64,000 nucleotides of DNA from the NCBI RefSeq assembly GCF_023571765.1, contig NZ_JAMJXC010000014.1:90374-154373 (forward strand), written 5' to 3'. Source of the stretch: Xanthobacter aminoxidans. Lineage in GTDB: Bacteria > Pseudomonadota > Alphaproteobacteria > Rhizobiales > Xanthobacteraceae. The notes below the pieces were generated by a model that saw only the letters and a program-made list of their open reading frames with translations, did not search any database and was not told the DNA's origin. Below, one piece after another: positions 52,174 through 61,023 of the stretch. How positions within the stretch are numbered: position 1 is the first letter of the stretch; each line of letters opens with the position of its first letter. The translations under genes were made by a program, and so were the position numbers.

Positions 52174-52266
52174 GGCGACAAGCGGGGGCGCTGGCGGGAC
52201 GCCGGCGCAGGAATCAAGGAACCATGCGGCGTGGCAGGTCGTTCTCCCGGCGAAAGGAGAACGGAC

Positions 52267-52674
52267 ATGCCCTTCACCGACGCCTTGAACATCTATTCGA
52301 CGGCGCCCCGGCGCCCGTCTCCCGTGGTGCTGCCTTCGCCCAACGTGGCCCGCATCTACGCAACCGCCATCGCCGGCGGCATCATGTTTCTTCTCGCGTC
52401 CGGCGTGCCTGCGCCGGCCTCGGCCCAGAGTGCGACGCCGCCGGCCCAGACCGGCGCCTGCGAGGAGCCGCCCCACACCGCCGCGACGCCCCCCGCGCGC
52501 GGTGCCGATTCCGGCACCAAGCCGGGCAGCGAGGGGTCCACGGGCTGGACCGGCGGCACCGGCGGCTCCCACACTGGCCTCACGCCCCAAGCGGGTACGC
52601 CGGCCTCGCCCACCCGCCAGCCGGACACGGTCTCGGGCGTCAATCCGAAGCCGGAGACGCAGGGCAAGTGCTAG
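52267..52674 (+). CDS. small membrane-anchored Thr/Gly/Pro-rich protein
   Basis: The 135-residue product has one hydrophobic segment (residues about 28-48, YATAIAGGIMFLLASGVP) followed by an Ala cluster that could be a signal peptidase site (ASAQSA). A long low-complexity tail (TGWTGGTGGSHTGLTPQAG) is Thr, Gly, Ser and Pro-rich with a Cys near residue 63 and a final Cys. AAGGAGA precedes the ATG. The family was not recognised. Export of the tail is inferred. Confidence 0.65.
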   Translation: MPFTDALNIYSTAPRRPSPVVLPSPNVARIYATAIAGGIMFLLASGVPAPASAQSATPPAQTGACEEPPHTAATPPARGADSGTKPGSEGSTGWTGGTGGSHTGLTPQAGTPASPTRQPDTVSGVNPKPETQGKC

Positions 52675-54257
52675 GGGGCGCGCGTGCTGCGCGTCCAGCG
52701 GATGACGCCAAGGTCGTAGCCGAGCTGGTGGCGCACCACGGCTGCGTCCGCGTCTGACGCATCGCCCGTGCGTGCCTCCACCCGCCGGACGAGTTCCTCC
52801 GCCGGCACGTCGAGCCAGAGTCCGGAGAACGGCACGCCGGCCTCCCGAGCGACGCTTTCGATGGCGTCGCGCTCCTCGGGGCGGGCATGCACGGCATCCA
52901 CGATCACCGTGTAGTCGCTGGCGAGGACGCGGCGCGCCAGTGTCCGCAGCCGCTCATAGACGCGCGGGCTTACCTCGGCCGCATAGGCTTCCGGGGGCAG
53001 CTTTTCCGTTTCCGCTACCTTGAAGAGGCGCTTGCGCTCGATATCCGAGCGCAGCACGACCGCGCCGGGCGCCCGCGTGCCGAGCCCGGGGGCCATCTTG
53101 GCCGCCCATGTGCTCTTGCCGCTGCCGGACAGTCCGCCCACCGCCCAGAGCGTGGGCCGGGAGGGGGCAGCCGTCGCCACCGCCCCATCACCGAACGGGA
53201 CCGGTCCGGGCTGCGGGGTGCCGAGGAGGGCAATGGTCTGCCGGAAGAAATGGGCGACCCGCGCCTGCGCCTGAGCCCGCTGTTCCCCCTCCAGATGCGC
53301 CAGCCCCGCCGCCTCCACCTTCGCCCGGATTCCGGCGCGCAGGCTGAGGAAGAGCGGCAGCGCCGCGAGCCCGTCGAGCTGCGCGTCGTCGCTGGCCCAG
53401 AGATAGCGGTTGAAGATCGCGTTGGCGGCGTCGCGCAGGCCCCTCTGCCACAGGTCCATGAGCAGGAAGGCGAGGTCGTAGAGGACATCGCAGGTGGCGA
53501 TGGCGTCGTTGAACTCGATGGCGTCGAACAGCACCGGTTTGCCATCGAGGAGCACGATGTTGCGCAGGTGCATGTCGCCATGGCAGCGGCGCACGAAGCC
53601 CGCTCCGGCACGGTCCGCCAGCAGCGGCCGCACGCGCGCCAGCGCCGCGCGCGAGACTTCGGCGAGCCGCGCCACATCCTCCGCCGGGAACAGGTCCGGC
53701 CGGGCGGCAAATTCGGCGATGGTGTCTTCGAGATAGGTGGAGAGCGCGCCGGCGCTGTCGAAGCCCCCGCGCTCGGGCGCGGCGGCGTGGGCGTTTACCA
53801 CCATGGCCGCGACGGCCTTGACCAGATCGGGCGTGAGGTCGCCGCGTTCGGCGATGCGATCGAGGGTGAGATCGGTGTCGAAGCGGCGCATCTTCACCGC
53901 ATACTCCACCGCCTCGCCGTCGCCGCCGAGCGCGAGGCCATGGGGCGTGCGCACGATGGGCACCACGCCGAGATAGAGGCCGGGGGCGCCCGCGCCCGAT
54001 ATCTCCACCTCGGCGGCGCAGGCGGCGCGGCGCTTCTCCAGCGTGGAGAAATCCATGAAGGGGAAATAGACCGCGCGCTTCACCTTGTAGGCGAACGGCC
54101 CGGCGAGGAAGACGGCGGCGCCGTGGGTGTCGATGCGGACGACCTTCTCCGCAAGCCCATGGGTCGCGGGATCGGCGAGGAGGGCGAAAACGGCGCCCTG
54201 ATCGGCGACCACATGGTCGCCGGCGCTCTTTTGGGGCGGTTGCGCAGGTGCTGTCAT
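52671..54257 (-). CDS. APH-like / P-loop kinase fusion protein
   Basis: The 528-residue protein joins two parts. An aminoglycoside-phosphotransferase-like domain carries RCHGDMHLRNIVLLDGKPVLFDAIEF (catalytic HGD and DFE-like metal motif) at about residue 240. A C-terminal P-loop kinase domain has VGGLSGSGKSTWAAKM (Walker A) at about residue 375, RSDIERKRLF and a lid region. Known bifunctional APH/AAA proteins of this architecture occur widely in Proteobacteria with unknown small-molecule substrate. The start was moved to 54257, since upstream codons are repeat DNA. Its last bases overlap the previous plus-strand gene by four. Confidence 0.85.
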   Translation of the reverse strand: MTAPAQPPQKSAGDHVVADQGAVFALLADPATHGLAEKVVRIDTHGAAVFLAGPFAYKVKRAVYFPFMDFSTLEKRRAACAAEVEISGAGAPGLYLGVVPIVRTPHGLALGGDGEAVEYAVKMRRFDTDLTLDRIAERGDLTPDLVKAVAAMVVNAHAAAPERGGFDSAGALSTYLEDTIAEFAARPDLFPAEDVARLAEVSRAALARVRPLLADRAGAGFVRRCHGDMHLRNIVLLDGKPVLFDAIEFNDAIATCDVLYDLAFLLMDLWQRGLRDAANAIFNRYLWASDDAQLDGLAALPLFLSLRAGIRAKVEAAGLAHLEGEQRAQAQARVAHFFRQTIALLGTPQPGPVPFGDGAVATAAPSRPTLWAVGGLSGSGKSTWAAKMAPGLGTRAPGAVVLRSDIERKRLFKVAETEKLPPEAYAAEVSPRVYERLRTLARRVLASDYTVIVDAVHARPEERDAIESVAREAGVPFSGLWLDVPAEELVRRVEARTGDASDADAAVVRHQLGYDLGVIRWTRSTRAP

Positions 54258-54274
54258 GGGGGCCTCGCACTGCA

Positions 54275-54419
54275 CTCCCCTCTCCCCTTGCGGGAGAGGG
54301 GCCGGGGGTGAGGGGTGAGGGCTGAAGGGCGGGGGGGCTTGGCGGCCGCGTCCACAGCCCCCCTCATCCGTCACGCGGCTTTGCCGCGCGCCACCTTCTC
54401 CCGCGAGGGGAGAAGGGTA
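54275..54419. repeat. pair of dispersed GC-rich hairpin elements
   Basis: Two elements sit between the kinase and alcohol dehydrogenase genes. 54275-54315 has CTCTCCCCTTGCGGGAGAGG, a hairpin. 54358-54419 contains CCCTCATCCGTCACGCGG then ACCTTCTCCCGCGAGGGGAG. The same two elements, in reversed order, occur at 63675-63822. They are a common dispersed repeat family of this order, not part of a coding region. Confidence 0.8.
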
Positions 54420-54435
54420 AAGCCCGCCTGCTCCC

Positions 54436-55560
54436 CTACGGCGTGATGGCCACCTTGAGGACGCCGTCGCGCTGGTTGGCGAAGAGGTCGTAGGCGGCCT
54501 CGATCTCGTCCAGCTTGAAGCGGTGGGTGACGAGGGCGCGGGCGTCCACGCGGCCGGAGGCGACCACGTCCATCAGCCGGCGCATGCGCTCCTTCCCGCC
54601 CGGGCAGAGCGAGGTGATGATGGCATTGTCGCCGAGGCCCGCCGCGAAGGCATCGAGCGGGATCTTCAGGTCGCCCGAATAGACGCCGAGGGAGGAAAGC
54701 GTGCCGCCGGGGCGAAGCACCCGGAGTGCCGCCTCGAACGTCTCCTGCCGGCCGAGCGCCTCGATGGCCACGTCCACGCCGCGCCCGTCGGTGAGGCGCA
54801 GGATTTCCTCCACCGGATCGACCTTGGAGAAGTCCACCACGAGGTCGGCGCCCATGGCGCGGGACATCTCCAGCCGCGCGGCGACGCGATCCACCGCGAT
54901 GATGCGCGTCGCGCCCATGAGCTTGGCGCCCGCCGTCGCGCACAGGCCGATGGGGCCTTGCGCGAACACGGCCACCGTGTCGCCGATCTTCACCTTGCCG
55001 CTCTCGGCACCGGCAAAGCCGGTGGACATGATGTCCGGGCACATGAGGACCTGTTCGTCGGACAGCGCCTCCGGCACCGCGGACAGATTGGTCATGGCGT
55101 CGGGCACGACGAGATATTCCGCCTGCGCGCCGTCGATGGTGTTGCCGAAGCGCCAGCCGCCCATGGCCTTGAAGCCGTGCTTGGTGCGCGGGCCGTCCTG
55201 CGAGCACTGGCCGCACAGGCAGGCGTTGGAATAGCCCGAGGGGGTGATGGCACCGGCGATGACGCGCTGGCCTTCCTCGAAGCCCTCCACCGCCGAACCG
55301 AGCTTCTCGATGATGCCCACCGGCTCGTGGCCGATGGTGAGGCCCTTCTGCACCGGATACTCACCCTTCAGGATGTGCACGTCGGTGCCGCAGATGGTGG
55401 TGGTGGTGATGCGGATGAGCGCGTCGAGCGGGCCGACATCCGGGATGGGCTTTTCATCCAGCACGATGCGGTTCTTCTCGACGAAGATGGCCGCCTTCAT
55501 CTTCGAGCGGCCGGGGCGCTGGCGTTCCACATAGGCGGCGGGGGAGAGCATATCCGTCAT
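54436..55560 (-). CDS. zinc-dependent alcohol dehydrogenase (secondary-alcohol type)
   Basis: This 374-residue MDR-family enzyme has the catalytic zinc set: Cys in TTTICGTDVHIL, His-Glu in TIGHEPVGIIE at about residue 88, and Asp in MCPDIMSTGF. The cofactor fold follows with VAVFAQGPIGLCATAGAKLMGA. The structural zinc lobe is reduced (CLCGQCS). The overall pattern, including GWRFGNTIDG and LCPGGKERMRRLMD, resembles the NAD(P)-dependent secondary alcohol dehydrogenases of Clostridium/Thermoanaerobacter. Substrate class is inferred. The start at 55560 has AGGAACGCC before it; an internal ATG at 55500 is possible. Confidence 0.88.
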   Translation of the reverse strand: MTDMLSPAAYVERQRPGRSKMKAAIFVEKNRIVLDEKPIPDVGPLDALIRITTTTICGTDVHILKGEYPVQKGLTIGHEPVGIIEKLGSAVEGFEEGQRVIAGAITPSGYSNACLCGQCSQDGPRTKHGFKAMGGWRFGNTIDGAQAEYLVVPDAMTNLSAVPEALSDEQVLMCPDIMSTGFAGAESGKVKIGDTVAVFAQGPIGLCATAGAKLMGATRIIAVDRVAARLEMSRAMGADLVVDFSKVDPVEEILRLTDGRGVDVAIEALGRQETFEAALRVLRPGGTLSSLGVYSGDLKIPLDAFAAGLGDNAIITSLCPGGKERMRRLMDVVASGRVDARALVTHRFKLDEIEAAYDLFANQRDGVLKVAITP

Positions 55561-55744
55561 GGCGTTCCTGCCTTTCCGTCGGGCCGCGAGCACGGCTGCC
55601 TTGCGGTACGTTGATATTGGTCCGGTGGCGGCGGGGCATTGATGCCCGTCAACGCGGGCGCGGCTTCGGGACCGGAGCCGCGCAGTGTAGACTGGAAGAA
55701 GCGGCCCTTTTCGGGCCGGCCGATCATTTCAGCCGGGGATTTTC

Positions 55745-56050
55745 ATGACCGAAGACAGCGAGGCGGCGCAGATCGCGCCTCAGGCCATTGCGCGCTGGAC
55801 AGGGCTGCCGGAGGACGCGCCGCTGCGCATCTCGCTCACGCGGGCCGATCTCGACAATCTGCTGCTCGGCCTGCGCACGCTCGCCATCGGCCAGAGCGAG
55901 CTGGCGGCGGCGCTGGTGGCGCATATCAACCAGGACCCCGGCGAATGCCACGAGGCGGTGCTGCGGGCGGGAGACCTCTCCCGCGCCGCCTTCGGCCGCA
56001 TCAACGGCTTCGCCGGCGCCATCATGGCCGGCGCCGTGCCGGAGGGATGA
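55745..56050 (+). CDS. small helical protein, unknown
   Basis: The 101-residue product is acidic with no signal peptide. Helical segments include TRADLDNLLLGLRTLAIGQS and LAAALVAHINQDPGECHEAV, followed by LRAGDLSRAAFGRINGFAGA. A single Cys occurs. No family was recognised. The gene stands alone between the divergent alcohol dehydrogenase and the convergent GMC oxidoreductase, and is followed immediately by two copies of the GCCCGCGCGG repeat. Confidence 0.6.
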   Translation: MTEDSEAAQIAPQAIARWTGLPEDAPLRISLTRADLDNLLLGLRTLAIGQSELAAALVAHINQDPGECHEAVLRAGDLSRAAFGRINGFAGAIMAGAVPEG

Positions 56051-56085
56051 GCCCGCGCGGCCCAAGCCCGCGCGGCGTCTGAGCG
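56050..56085. repeat. CGCGCGGGCT repeat, copies at 56050 and 56065
   Basis: AGCCCGCGCGGC at 56050 and AGCCCGCGCGGCGTCTGAGCG at 56065-56085 match the units at 9941, 14852, 14890 and 26848-27084. They separate convergent genes, the same place the other copies take. Confidence 0.75.
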
Positions 56086-56099
56086 TGCCAGCTTAAACT

Positions 56100-57746
56100 T
56101 CAGGCCAGGGCGCGCTCGCCCTGGACCGCTGCGCCGGTGCGCGCCTTCTCCACCAGATGGCCGGCGAGGCGGTGGGCCAGCGCCATGATGGTGAGGGTCA
56201 GGTGCTTGTCCGGCAGCACGGGAATGACGCCGCCGTCGCAGACATAGACGTTGTCCAGGTCGTGCAGCTTCAGGTCCGCATCCACCACGCCCTTGTCCGG
56301 ATCGGCGGTGGTGGCGGTGGTGCCGGCATAGTGGATGCCGGTGCCGGTGTTGTCGCGCGAGGGATAGATGGAGGTCGCCCCGGCATGGCGCAGCACCTGG
56401 CGGCCCCAGCCGTTCATGGCCTCCATCATGGCTTCCGCGCGCGGGGTGGCGGAGAAGTCCACCGCCACATGGCGCACGCCGAAGCGGTCGCGGGTCGTGC
56501 CCGGCCGCACCCGGTTGGCGGGGGTGGGCTCGCCGGCGCAGAACAGGCCGAGCGTCACGTAGGAATGGAACATGAAGCGGGCGAGCCGCTCCTTCATGAA
56601 GGGCGGGAAGCGCTTCATGCCGGCGAGATAGTGCGGAATGTCAGGCACGCCGTGGATGGCGTGGCCGATGAAGGGGAATTCCTCCCCGTCCGGCAGCCAG
56701 CCGCGCGACATGAGGATGAGCAGGTCGCCATAGCCGATGTCGAAGTCGCGGCCCTTGCCCCACAGCTTCCACAGCGAGGTGGACAGCACGGCCTTGGGAT
56801 TGTCCTGCAGCCGCAGGCCGAGCTGGCCGGCGGCGTTGCCCATGCCTTCGGGCGCGGCTTCGTCGGCGGAATTGAACAGGATGCGCGGGCTCTCGATGGC
56901 GCCCGCCGCGAGCACCACGGCATCGGCGGTGAGCACGCGCGCCTCGCCGGTGGCCATGTCGCGATATTCGACGCCCATCACCCGCTTCGTGCCCGGCTCG
57001 CGCAGCAGCCGCACCACCTTGGCGCCCTGGCGCAGCTCGTAATTGGGCAGGTTCTCGATCTCGGGCAGCAGCCGGGCGGTGAACTTATAGACCGCGCCGG
57101 TGGGGCAGCCGGAGGTGCAGATGCCGGTTGAGACGCAGGCGTTGGGGCTGTCCGGCCGGGTGTCGATGGCCTTGCGGTTGGGGATGGCGTGCGAATAGGG
57201 CTCGTCCATCGCGTTCACCGCGTCGACGATCATCATGTCGGCGGGGCGCAGCGGCTTGGGGGGCACATAGATGCCGTCCGGCAGCTCCTCCAGATGCTCC
57301 TCGGTGCCGCAGACGATGATGCGCCGCTCCACCGCCTCGTAATGGGGGGCGAGGTCGGAATAGGAGATGGGCCAGTCCCGGAAGTCGCGCGCGGAGAAGC
57401 GCACGCTCACGCCGTTCCAGAGGTTCTGGAGGCCGTTGACGGCGAGGATCTGGTAGTGGTGGAAGTTATTGTCGGGCCAGCCCGTGGAGCCGTCCGCGCC
57501 CTTCTCGAACAAGGGATGGACGAACAGGCTGTCGTGCGGCTCGGCCGGCCACACCGTGTTGGCGCGGATGCCGAAATCGAGCTGGGTGCCCGGCGGGTCC
57601 ACGCGCTTGAAATGGTCGTCGGCGAGGCGTCCGCCCTGCTCCAGCGAGACCACGTTGAGCCCGGCCTTCGCCAGCTCGTAGGCCAGCATGCCGCCGCCGG
57701 CCCCGGTGCCGACGACGATCACGTCGCAATGGGTTGCCTCAGTCAC
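56100..57746 (-). CDS. GMC-family FAD oxidoreductase
   Basis: The 548-residue flavoprotein starts from GTG at 57746 behind GGGAGGCGCGC. Its first residues (TEATHCDVIVVGTGAGGGML) form the FAD Rossmann loop. Segments of the sugar/gluconate type follow: GWPDNNFHHYQILAVNGLQN, NACVSTGICTSGCPTGAVYK with a Cys-rich loop as in gluconate 2-dehydrogenase and glucoside 3-dehydrogenase large subunits, GAIESPRILFNS, HYAGTTATTADP and GNVYVCDGGVIP with catalytic-region His. The start overlaps the stop of the 115-residue partner gene, so they are co-translated. It probably oxidises a sugar or cyclitol hydroxyl to a keto group. The exact substrate is unknown. Confidence 0.9.
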   Translation of the reverse strand: MTEATHCDVIVVGTGAGGGMLAYELAKAGLNVVSLEQGGRLADDHFKRVDPPGTQLDFGIRANTVWPAEPHDSLFVHPLFEKGADGSTGWPDNNFHHYQILAVNGLQNLWNGVSVRFSARDFRDWPISYSDLAPHYEAVERRIIVCGTEEHLEELPDGIYVPPKPLRPADMMIVDAVNAMDEPYSHAIPNRKAIDTRPDSPNACVSTGICTSGCPTGAVYKFTARLLPEIENLPNYELRQGAKVVRLLREPGTKRVMGVEYRDMATGEARVLTADAVVLAAGAIESPRILFNSADEAAPEGMGNAAGQLGLRLQDNPKAVLSTSLWKLWGKGRDFDIGYGDLLILMSRGWLPDGEEFPFIGHAIHGVPDIPHYLAGMKRFPPFMKERLARFMFHSYVTLGLFCAGEPTPANRVRPGTTRDRFGVRHVAVDFSATPRAEAMMEAMNGWGRQVLRHAGATSIYPSRDNTGTGIHYAGTTATTADPDKGVVDADLKLHDLDNVYVCDGGVIPVLPDKHLTLTIMALAHRLAGHLVEKARTGAAVQGERALA

Positions 57747-58086
57747 GCGCGCCTCCCGAAGCCGTCCCGGCCAGCGGCCGCTCGCCGACCAGCGGCCATT
57801 CCCCCACCGAGCCCAGGAAGCTGGGCGAGGCGAAATGCACGTACTCGAAGAAGGTGCCCACCGCCTCCGCATCCTCGGCGAGGTGCTCGCGATGCACTGC
57901 GCCTTCGGGGAAGCCGGAGCGTTCGGCGATGCGCCGGAAGGCGGTGTTGAGCTGGGTGTTCAGCGCCGCGATGCGGGCAAGGTCCGCCACCATCGGCTCC
58001 AGCGCCGCGTGGTAGGGGCCGAGCGGCAGGAGGGCGACGACCAGCGCCTCGAAATCGAGGGGGGCGTCGGGAGAGGTCTCGCTCAT
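57739..58086 (-). CDS. small partner subunit of the GMC oxidoreductase
   Basis: This gene encodes 115 residues, mostly helical (LDFEALVVALLPLGPYHAAL, MVADLARIAALNTQLNTAFRR), with no Cys cluster. Its stop lies inside the start of the GMC gene (8-base overlap). GMC sugar dehydrogenases of the gluconate and glucoside 3-dehydrogenase type have a separate small subunit of similar place and size that helps fold or export the flavoprotein, but this protein has no visible Tat signal. The role as a subunit is inference from position. Confidence 0.65.
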   Translation of the reverse strand: MSETSPDAPLDFEALVVALLPLGPYHAALEPMVADLARIAALNTQLNTAFRRIAERSGFPEGAVHREHLAEDAEAVGTFFEYVHFASPSFLGSVGEWPLVGERPLAGTASGGARD

Positions 58087-58095
58087 GGGGTCTCC

Positions 58096-59460
58096 TCAGG
58101 CCGCGTGCAGGCGGCCGAGCTCGCGCAGCGGACGGCCGCTTCTGAGGTGGCGCTCGATCTCTTCCAGGCTCACGCCGTTGGTTTCCGGCACCAGCCACTG
58201 GGTGAAGGCGAGGCCGGCGACGCACACCACGGCATAGAGGCCGAACACGCCGGCAAGGCCGAACTCGGCCACCAGCACGGGGAAGCTGAACACCACGATG
58301 AAGTTGAAGCCCCAGTTCACCAGCGAGGCGATGCTCATGCCCAGCGCCCGGCAATCCAGCGGGAACACCTCGGACATCATCACCCACGGCAGCGGGCCGA
58401 TGGCGATGGCGAAGGAGGCGATGTAGAGCACGAGGCCGGCGAGGGCGAGCACGCCCAGCGAGGGGCTGCCAGTGGCGGCGGCGATGGCGATGGCGCCCAG
58501 CGACACCGCGGTGCCGGCGAAACCGATGAGCAGCAGCAGGCGCCGGCCGAGCCGGTCGATCAGCATCATGCCCACCACCGTCATCAGCACGTTCACCACG
58601 CCGATGCCGGCGGTGGCGAGGATCTGGGTGGTGGTGGAGCTGAATCCCGACAGCTCGAACACGGTGGGCGCGTAATAGATCACCGCGTTGATGCCGGAGA
58701 GCTGCTGCAACAGGAACAGGCCCATGGCGACGATGAGCGCCGGGCGCACGCGGGGTGAGAGCAGGTCGGCGAAGGTGGCCTTGCGGCCCTCGTCGGCGGC
58801 CGCAGCGGCGCGGATCTCCTCATATTCGGCGGCGACCGCGGGGTCGCTCTCCGGCCGCTCGCGCATGCGGGCAAGCGCCGCCTTCGCCTCGGCGCTGCGG
58901 CCGCGCATGGCGAGCCAGCGGGGCGTGTCGGACAGAGCGAAGATGCCGCCGAACAGCAGCACCGCCGGCACAGCGCCCATGGCGAACATCCAGCGCCAGT
59001 TCTCGTCGAAGGCGTAGCCCACCACATAGGCGCCGAGGATGCCGAGGGTGATGGCGAGCTGGTAGATGGAGACCAGCATGCCGCGCTCCTTGGCCGGCGC
59101 GCTCTCGGAGATGTAGAGCGGGGCCATCATGGCGGCGACGCCCACCGCGAGGCCGATGACGAGGCGCGCGAGGGTGAGGGTGATGAGCCCGCCGGCCAGC
59201 GCGCTCAAGAGCGCGCCGCCGATGAACAGGATGGCGGACCACAACAGCAGCTTGCGGCGCCCCGCGGCGGCGGCGAGCCGGCCGCCCACGATGGCGCCGA
59301 TGAAGGCGCCGAAGGGCACCGCGGCCGTCATCATGCCTTCCGCGACGGGATCGATGCCGAGGTCCCTGCGCAGCGGTGCGAGCGCCCCGGCGATGACGCC
59401 CTCGTCGAAGCCGAACAGCGCCCCGGCGAGGCCGGCGATGGCGGCGATCAAATAGATCAT
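58096..59460 (-). CDS. MFS sugar porter
   Basis: The 454-residue protein has twelve hydrophobic segments and sugar-porter signatures. GALFGFDEGVIAGAL begins TM1, and APLYISESAPAKERGMLVSIYQLAITLGIL lies around TM4-5. DTPRWLAMRGR lies after TM6, QQLSGINAVIYYAPTVF in TM7 (sugar-contacting QQxxGxN) and VPETNGVSLEEIE at the C-terminal end. It should import a sugar or polyol by proton symport. It is nine bases from the GMC partner gene on the same strand, so both likely handle the same substrate. Confidence 0.93.
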   Translation of the reverse strand: MIYLIAAIAGLAGALFGFDEGVIAGALAPLRRDLGIDPVAEGMMTAAVPFGAFIGAIVGGRLAAAAGRRKLLLWSAILFIGGALLSALAGGLITLTLARLVIGLAVGVAAMMAPLYISESAPAKERGMLVSIYQLAITLGILGAYVVGYAFDENWRWMFAMGAVPAVLLFGGIFALSDTPRWLAMRGRSAEAKAALARMRERPESDPAVAAEYEEIRAAAAADEGRKATFADLLSPRVRPALIVAMGLFLLQQLSGINAVIYYAPTVFELSGFSSTTTQILATAGIGVVNVLMTVVGMMLIDRLGRRLLLLIGFAGTAVSLGAIAIAAATGSPSLGVLALAGLVLYIASFAIAIGPLPWVMMSEVFPLDCRALGMSIASLVNWGFNFIVVFSFPVLVAEFGLAGVFGLYAVVCVAGLAFTQWLVPETNGVSLEEIERHLRSGRPLRELGRLHAA

Positions 59461-59542
59461 GGCGCTTCCCTTCGCGCTTGTCCGCCCGCCGGACAGCCCG
59501 GCGGCGCGGCCCCCTGTGTCGTGAAGGCCCGATGTCCGGGCG

Positions 59543-60865
59543 TCAGGCCAGCACCACCCGCGCCACCTTGCGGACGGCGGCGATGATGTCGTCCTCGTCC
59601 TTGGTGGTCAGGGTCGAAGCGATGGTGAGCAGCGCGCCGCGGGCGTGCAGGTTGTCGCAATGGGGCAGGGCGCCGGCGGCGTAGCTGTAGCTCTCGCCGA
59701 AGGCATTGGACGGGTGGGTCCAGGGGAAGCCGTCGCGGCTGTCCGAGCGCTTGTGCACGAGGCTCGGGATGTTGGAATACCAGTGCATCCCCCACTCCCG
59801 CATGGCGAGGCAGGCGAGCGAGCCGGCCGGACCGGCGATGCCCTCCGCGCGCAGCGCGTCGACGAAGCGGCGGGCGGTGGCCTCGTCCTTCAGCGTCATC
59901 AGCAGGAACGGGCCGGTGTCGCCGGAGGGGTCGGGCACGGTGCGGAAGCCGAGGCCGGGGATGTCGGAGATCGCATTGCGGATCCGCCACTTGGATGCGC
60001 GCATGGCCCCGGTGATCTGCGGCAGCTTGCGCATCTGGGCGAGACACATGGCGCCCGTCAGCTCGGACATGCGGGCGCCGACGCCCCAGAGCTGGCAGCT
60101 CTCGTCCGAGGTGTCGAGCCGGCCCTTCTCGTTGCGGGGATAGCCGAGATCGTGCAGCGCGACGATGCGGCGGAACAGGTCGTCCCGCTCCGTCACCACC
60201 ATGCCGCCGTCGCCCGAGGTCATGTTCTTGTTGAGCTGGAACGAGAAGATGCCGATGTCGCCGAAGGTGCCCACGGCCTTGCCGTTCTGGCTGGAGCCGG
60301 CGGTCTGGGCGCAATCCTCGATCAAAGCGATGCCCCGCTCGCGGCAGATGCGGGCGACGTCAGCGACGCGGCCGGGTGCGCCGCTCATGTGCACCATCAG
60401 CGCGGCGCGGGTGTTGGGGCCGATCTTGCGCGCCACGTCCGCCGGATCGAGGGTGAAGCAGTCGTCCACGTCCACGAGCTTCGGGATGGCGCCGGCGCGG
60501 ACCACGGCGGCCACGCAGCTCACCCAGAGATAGCCGGGCACCAGCACCTCGTCGCCGGGGCCGATGTCGAGGGCCGACATGGCGATGGTCAGCGCGGCGG
60601 TGCCGGAGGAGACGCCCAGCGCGTGCTTGTGGCCGAAGGCGGCGCACCATTCCTTCTCCAGCGTGTCCACCATGTGCTGGAGGTCGGGGCCGTAGAAGCG
60701 GAAGGGGCTGCGGGCGCGCACCACGCGCGAGACCAGTTCCAGCTCTTCCTCGCCGATCCAGTGGGCGCCCGGCAGCTCCCACGGCAGGGGCGCGGTGCGG
60801 ACCGGTTCGCCGCCCTCGATGGCCAAGCGGTTGGCGTGTTCGTGTGTCGCCGCGGAAACGGTCAC
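59543..60865 (-). CDS. DegT/DnrJ/EryC1/StrS aminotransferase
   Basis: The 440-residue PLP enzyme is of the sugar-aminotransferase family. It has LGVSSGTAALTIAMSALDIG at about residue 90, EVLVPGYLWVSCVAAVVRAGA, the Asp that holds the PLP nitrogen in ALIEDCAQTAGSS, and the lysine in FSFQLNKNMTSGDGGMVVT at about residue 220. Members aminate keto-sugars or cyclitols; scyllo-inosose/glutamine aminotransferase and kanosamine-type enzymes are the nearest by eye. It is encoded after a sugar porter and a GMC oxidoreductase that could make its keto substrate. That link is inferred. The start follows GGTACCC without a strong ribosome site. Confidence 0.88.
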   Translation of the reverse strand: MTVSAATHEHANRLAIEGGEPVRTAPLPWELPGAHWIGEEELELVSRVVRARSPFRFYGPDLQHMVDTLEKEWCAAFGHKHALGVSSGTAALTIAMSALDIGPGDEVLVPGYLWVSCVAAVVRAGAIPKLVDVDDCFTLDPADVARKIGPNTRAALMVHMSGAPGRVADVARICRERGIALIEDCAQTAGSSQNGKAVGTFGDIGIFSFQLNKNMTSGDGGMVVTERDDLFRRIVALHDLGYPRNEKGRLDTSDESCQLWGVGARMSELTGAMCLAQMRKLPQITGAMRASKWRIRNAISDIPGLGFRTVPDPSGDTGPFLLMTLKDEATARRFVDALRAEGIAGPAGSLACLAMREWGMHWYSNIPSLVHKRSDSRDGFPWTHPSNAFGESYSYAAGALPHCDNLHARGALLTIASTLTTKDEDDIIAAVRKVARVVLA

Positions 60866-61023
60866 GGGGTACCCTCCCTGACGGCAGCTCCGGCGAGATG
60901 CCGGGCCTATCGCCGCTCGATTTTTTGTACTTATGCTCTACTGTAGGTCGCGCTTACAAGTCCCGCAGGCCTCTCCATCTCGCGCACGTTATCAGTGCGC
61001 TACCCCCATACCCGTCGGATCAC
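60866..61023. promoter_or_regulatory. divergent gap of the aminotransferase and second sugar porter
   Basis: The 158-base intergenic has an AT-rich centre (60921-60960) holding TTGTA and TACAA half-sites about 24 bases apart, which could be an inverted operator. No regulator gene is adjacent. Nothing else was recognised. Confidence 0.35.
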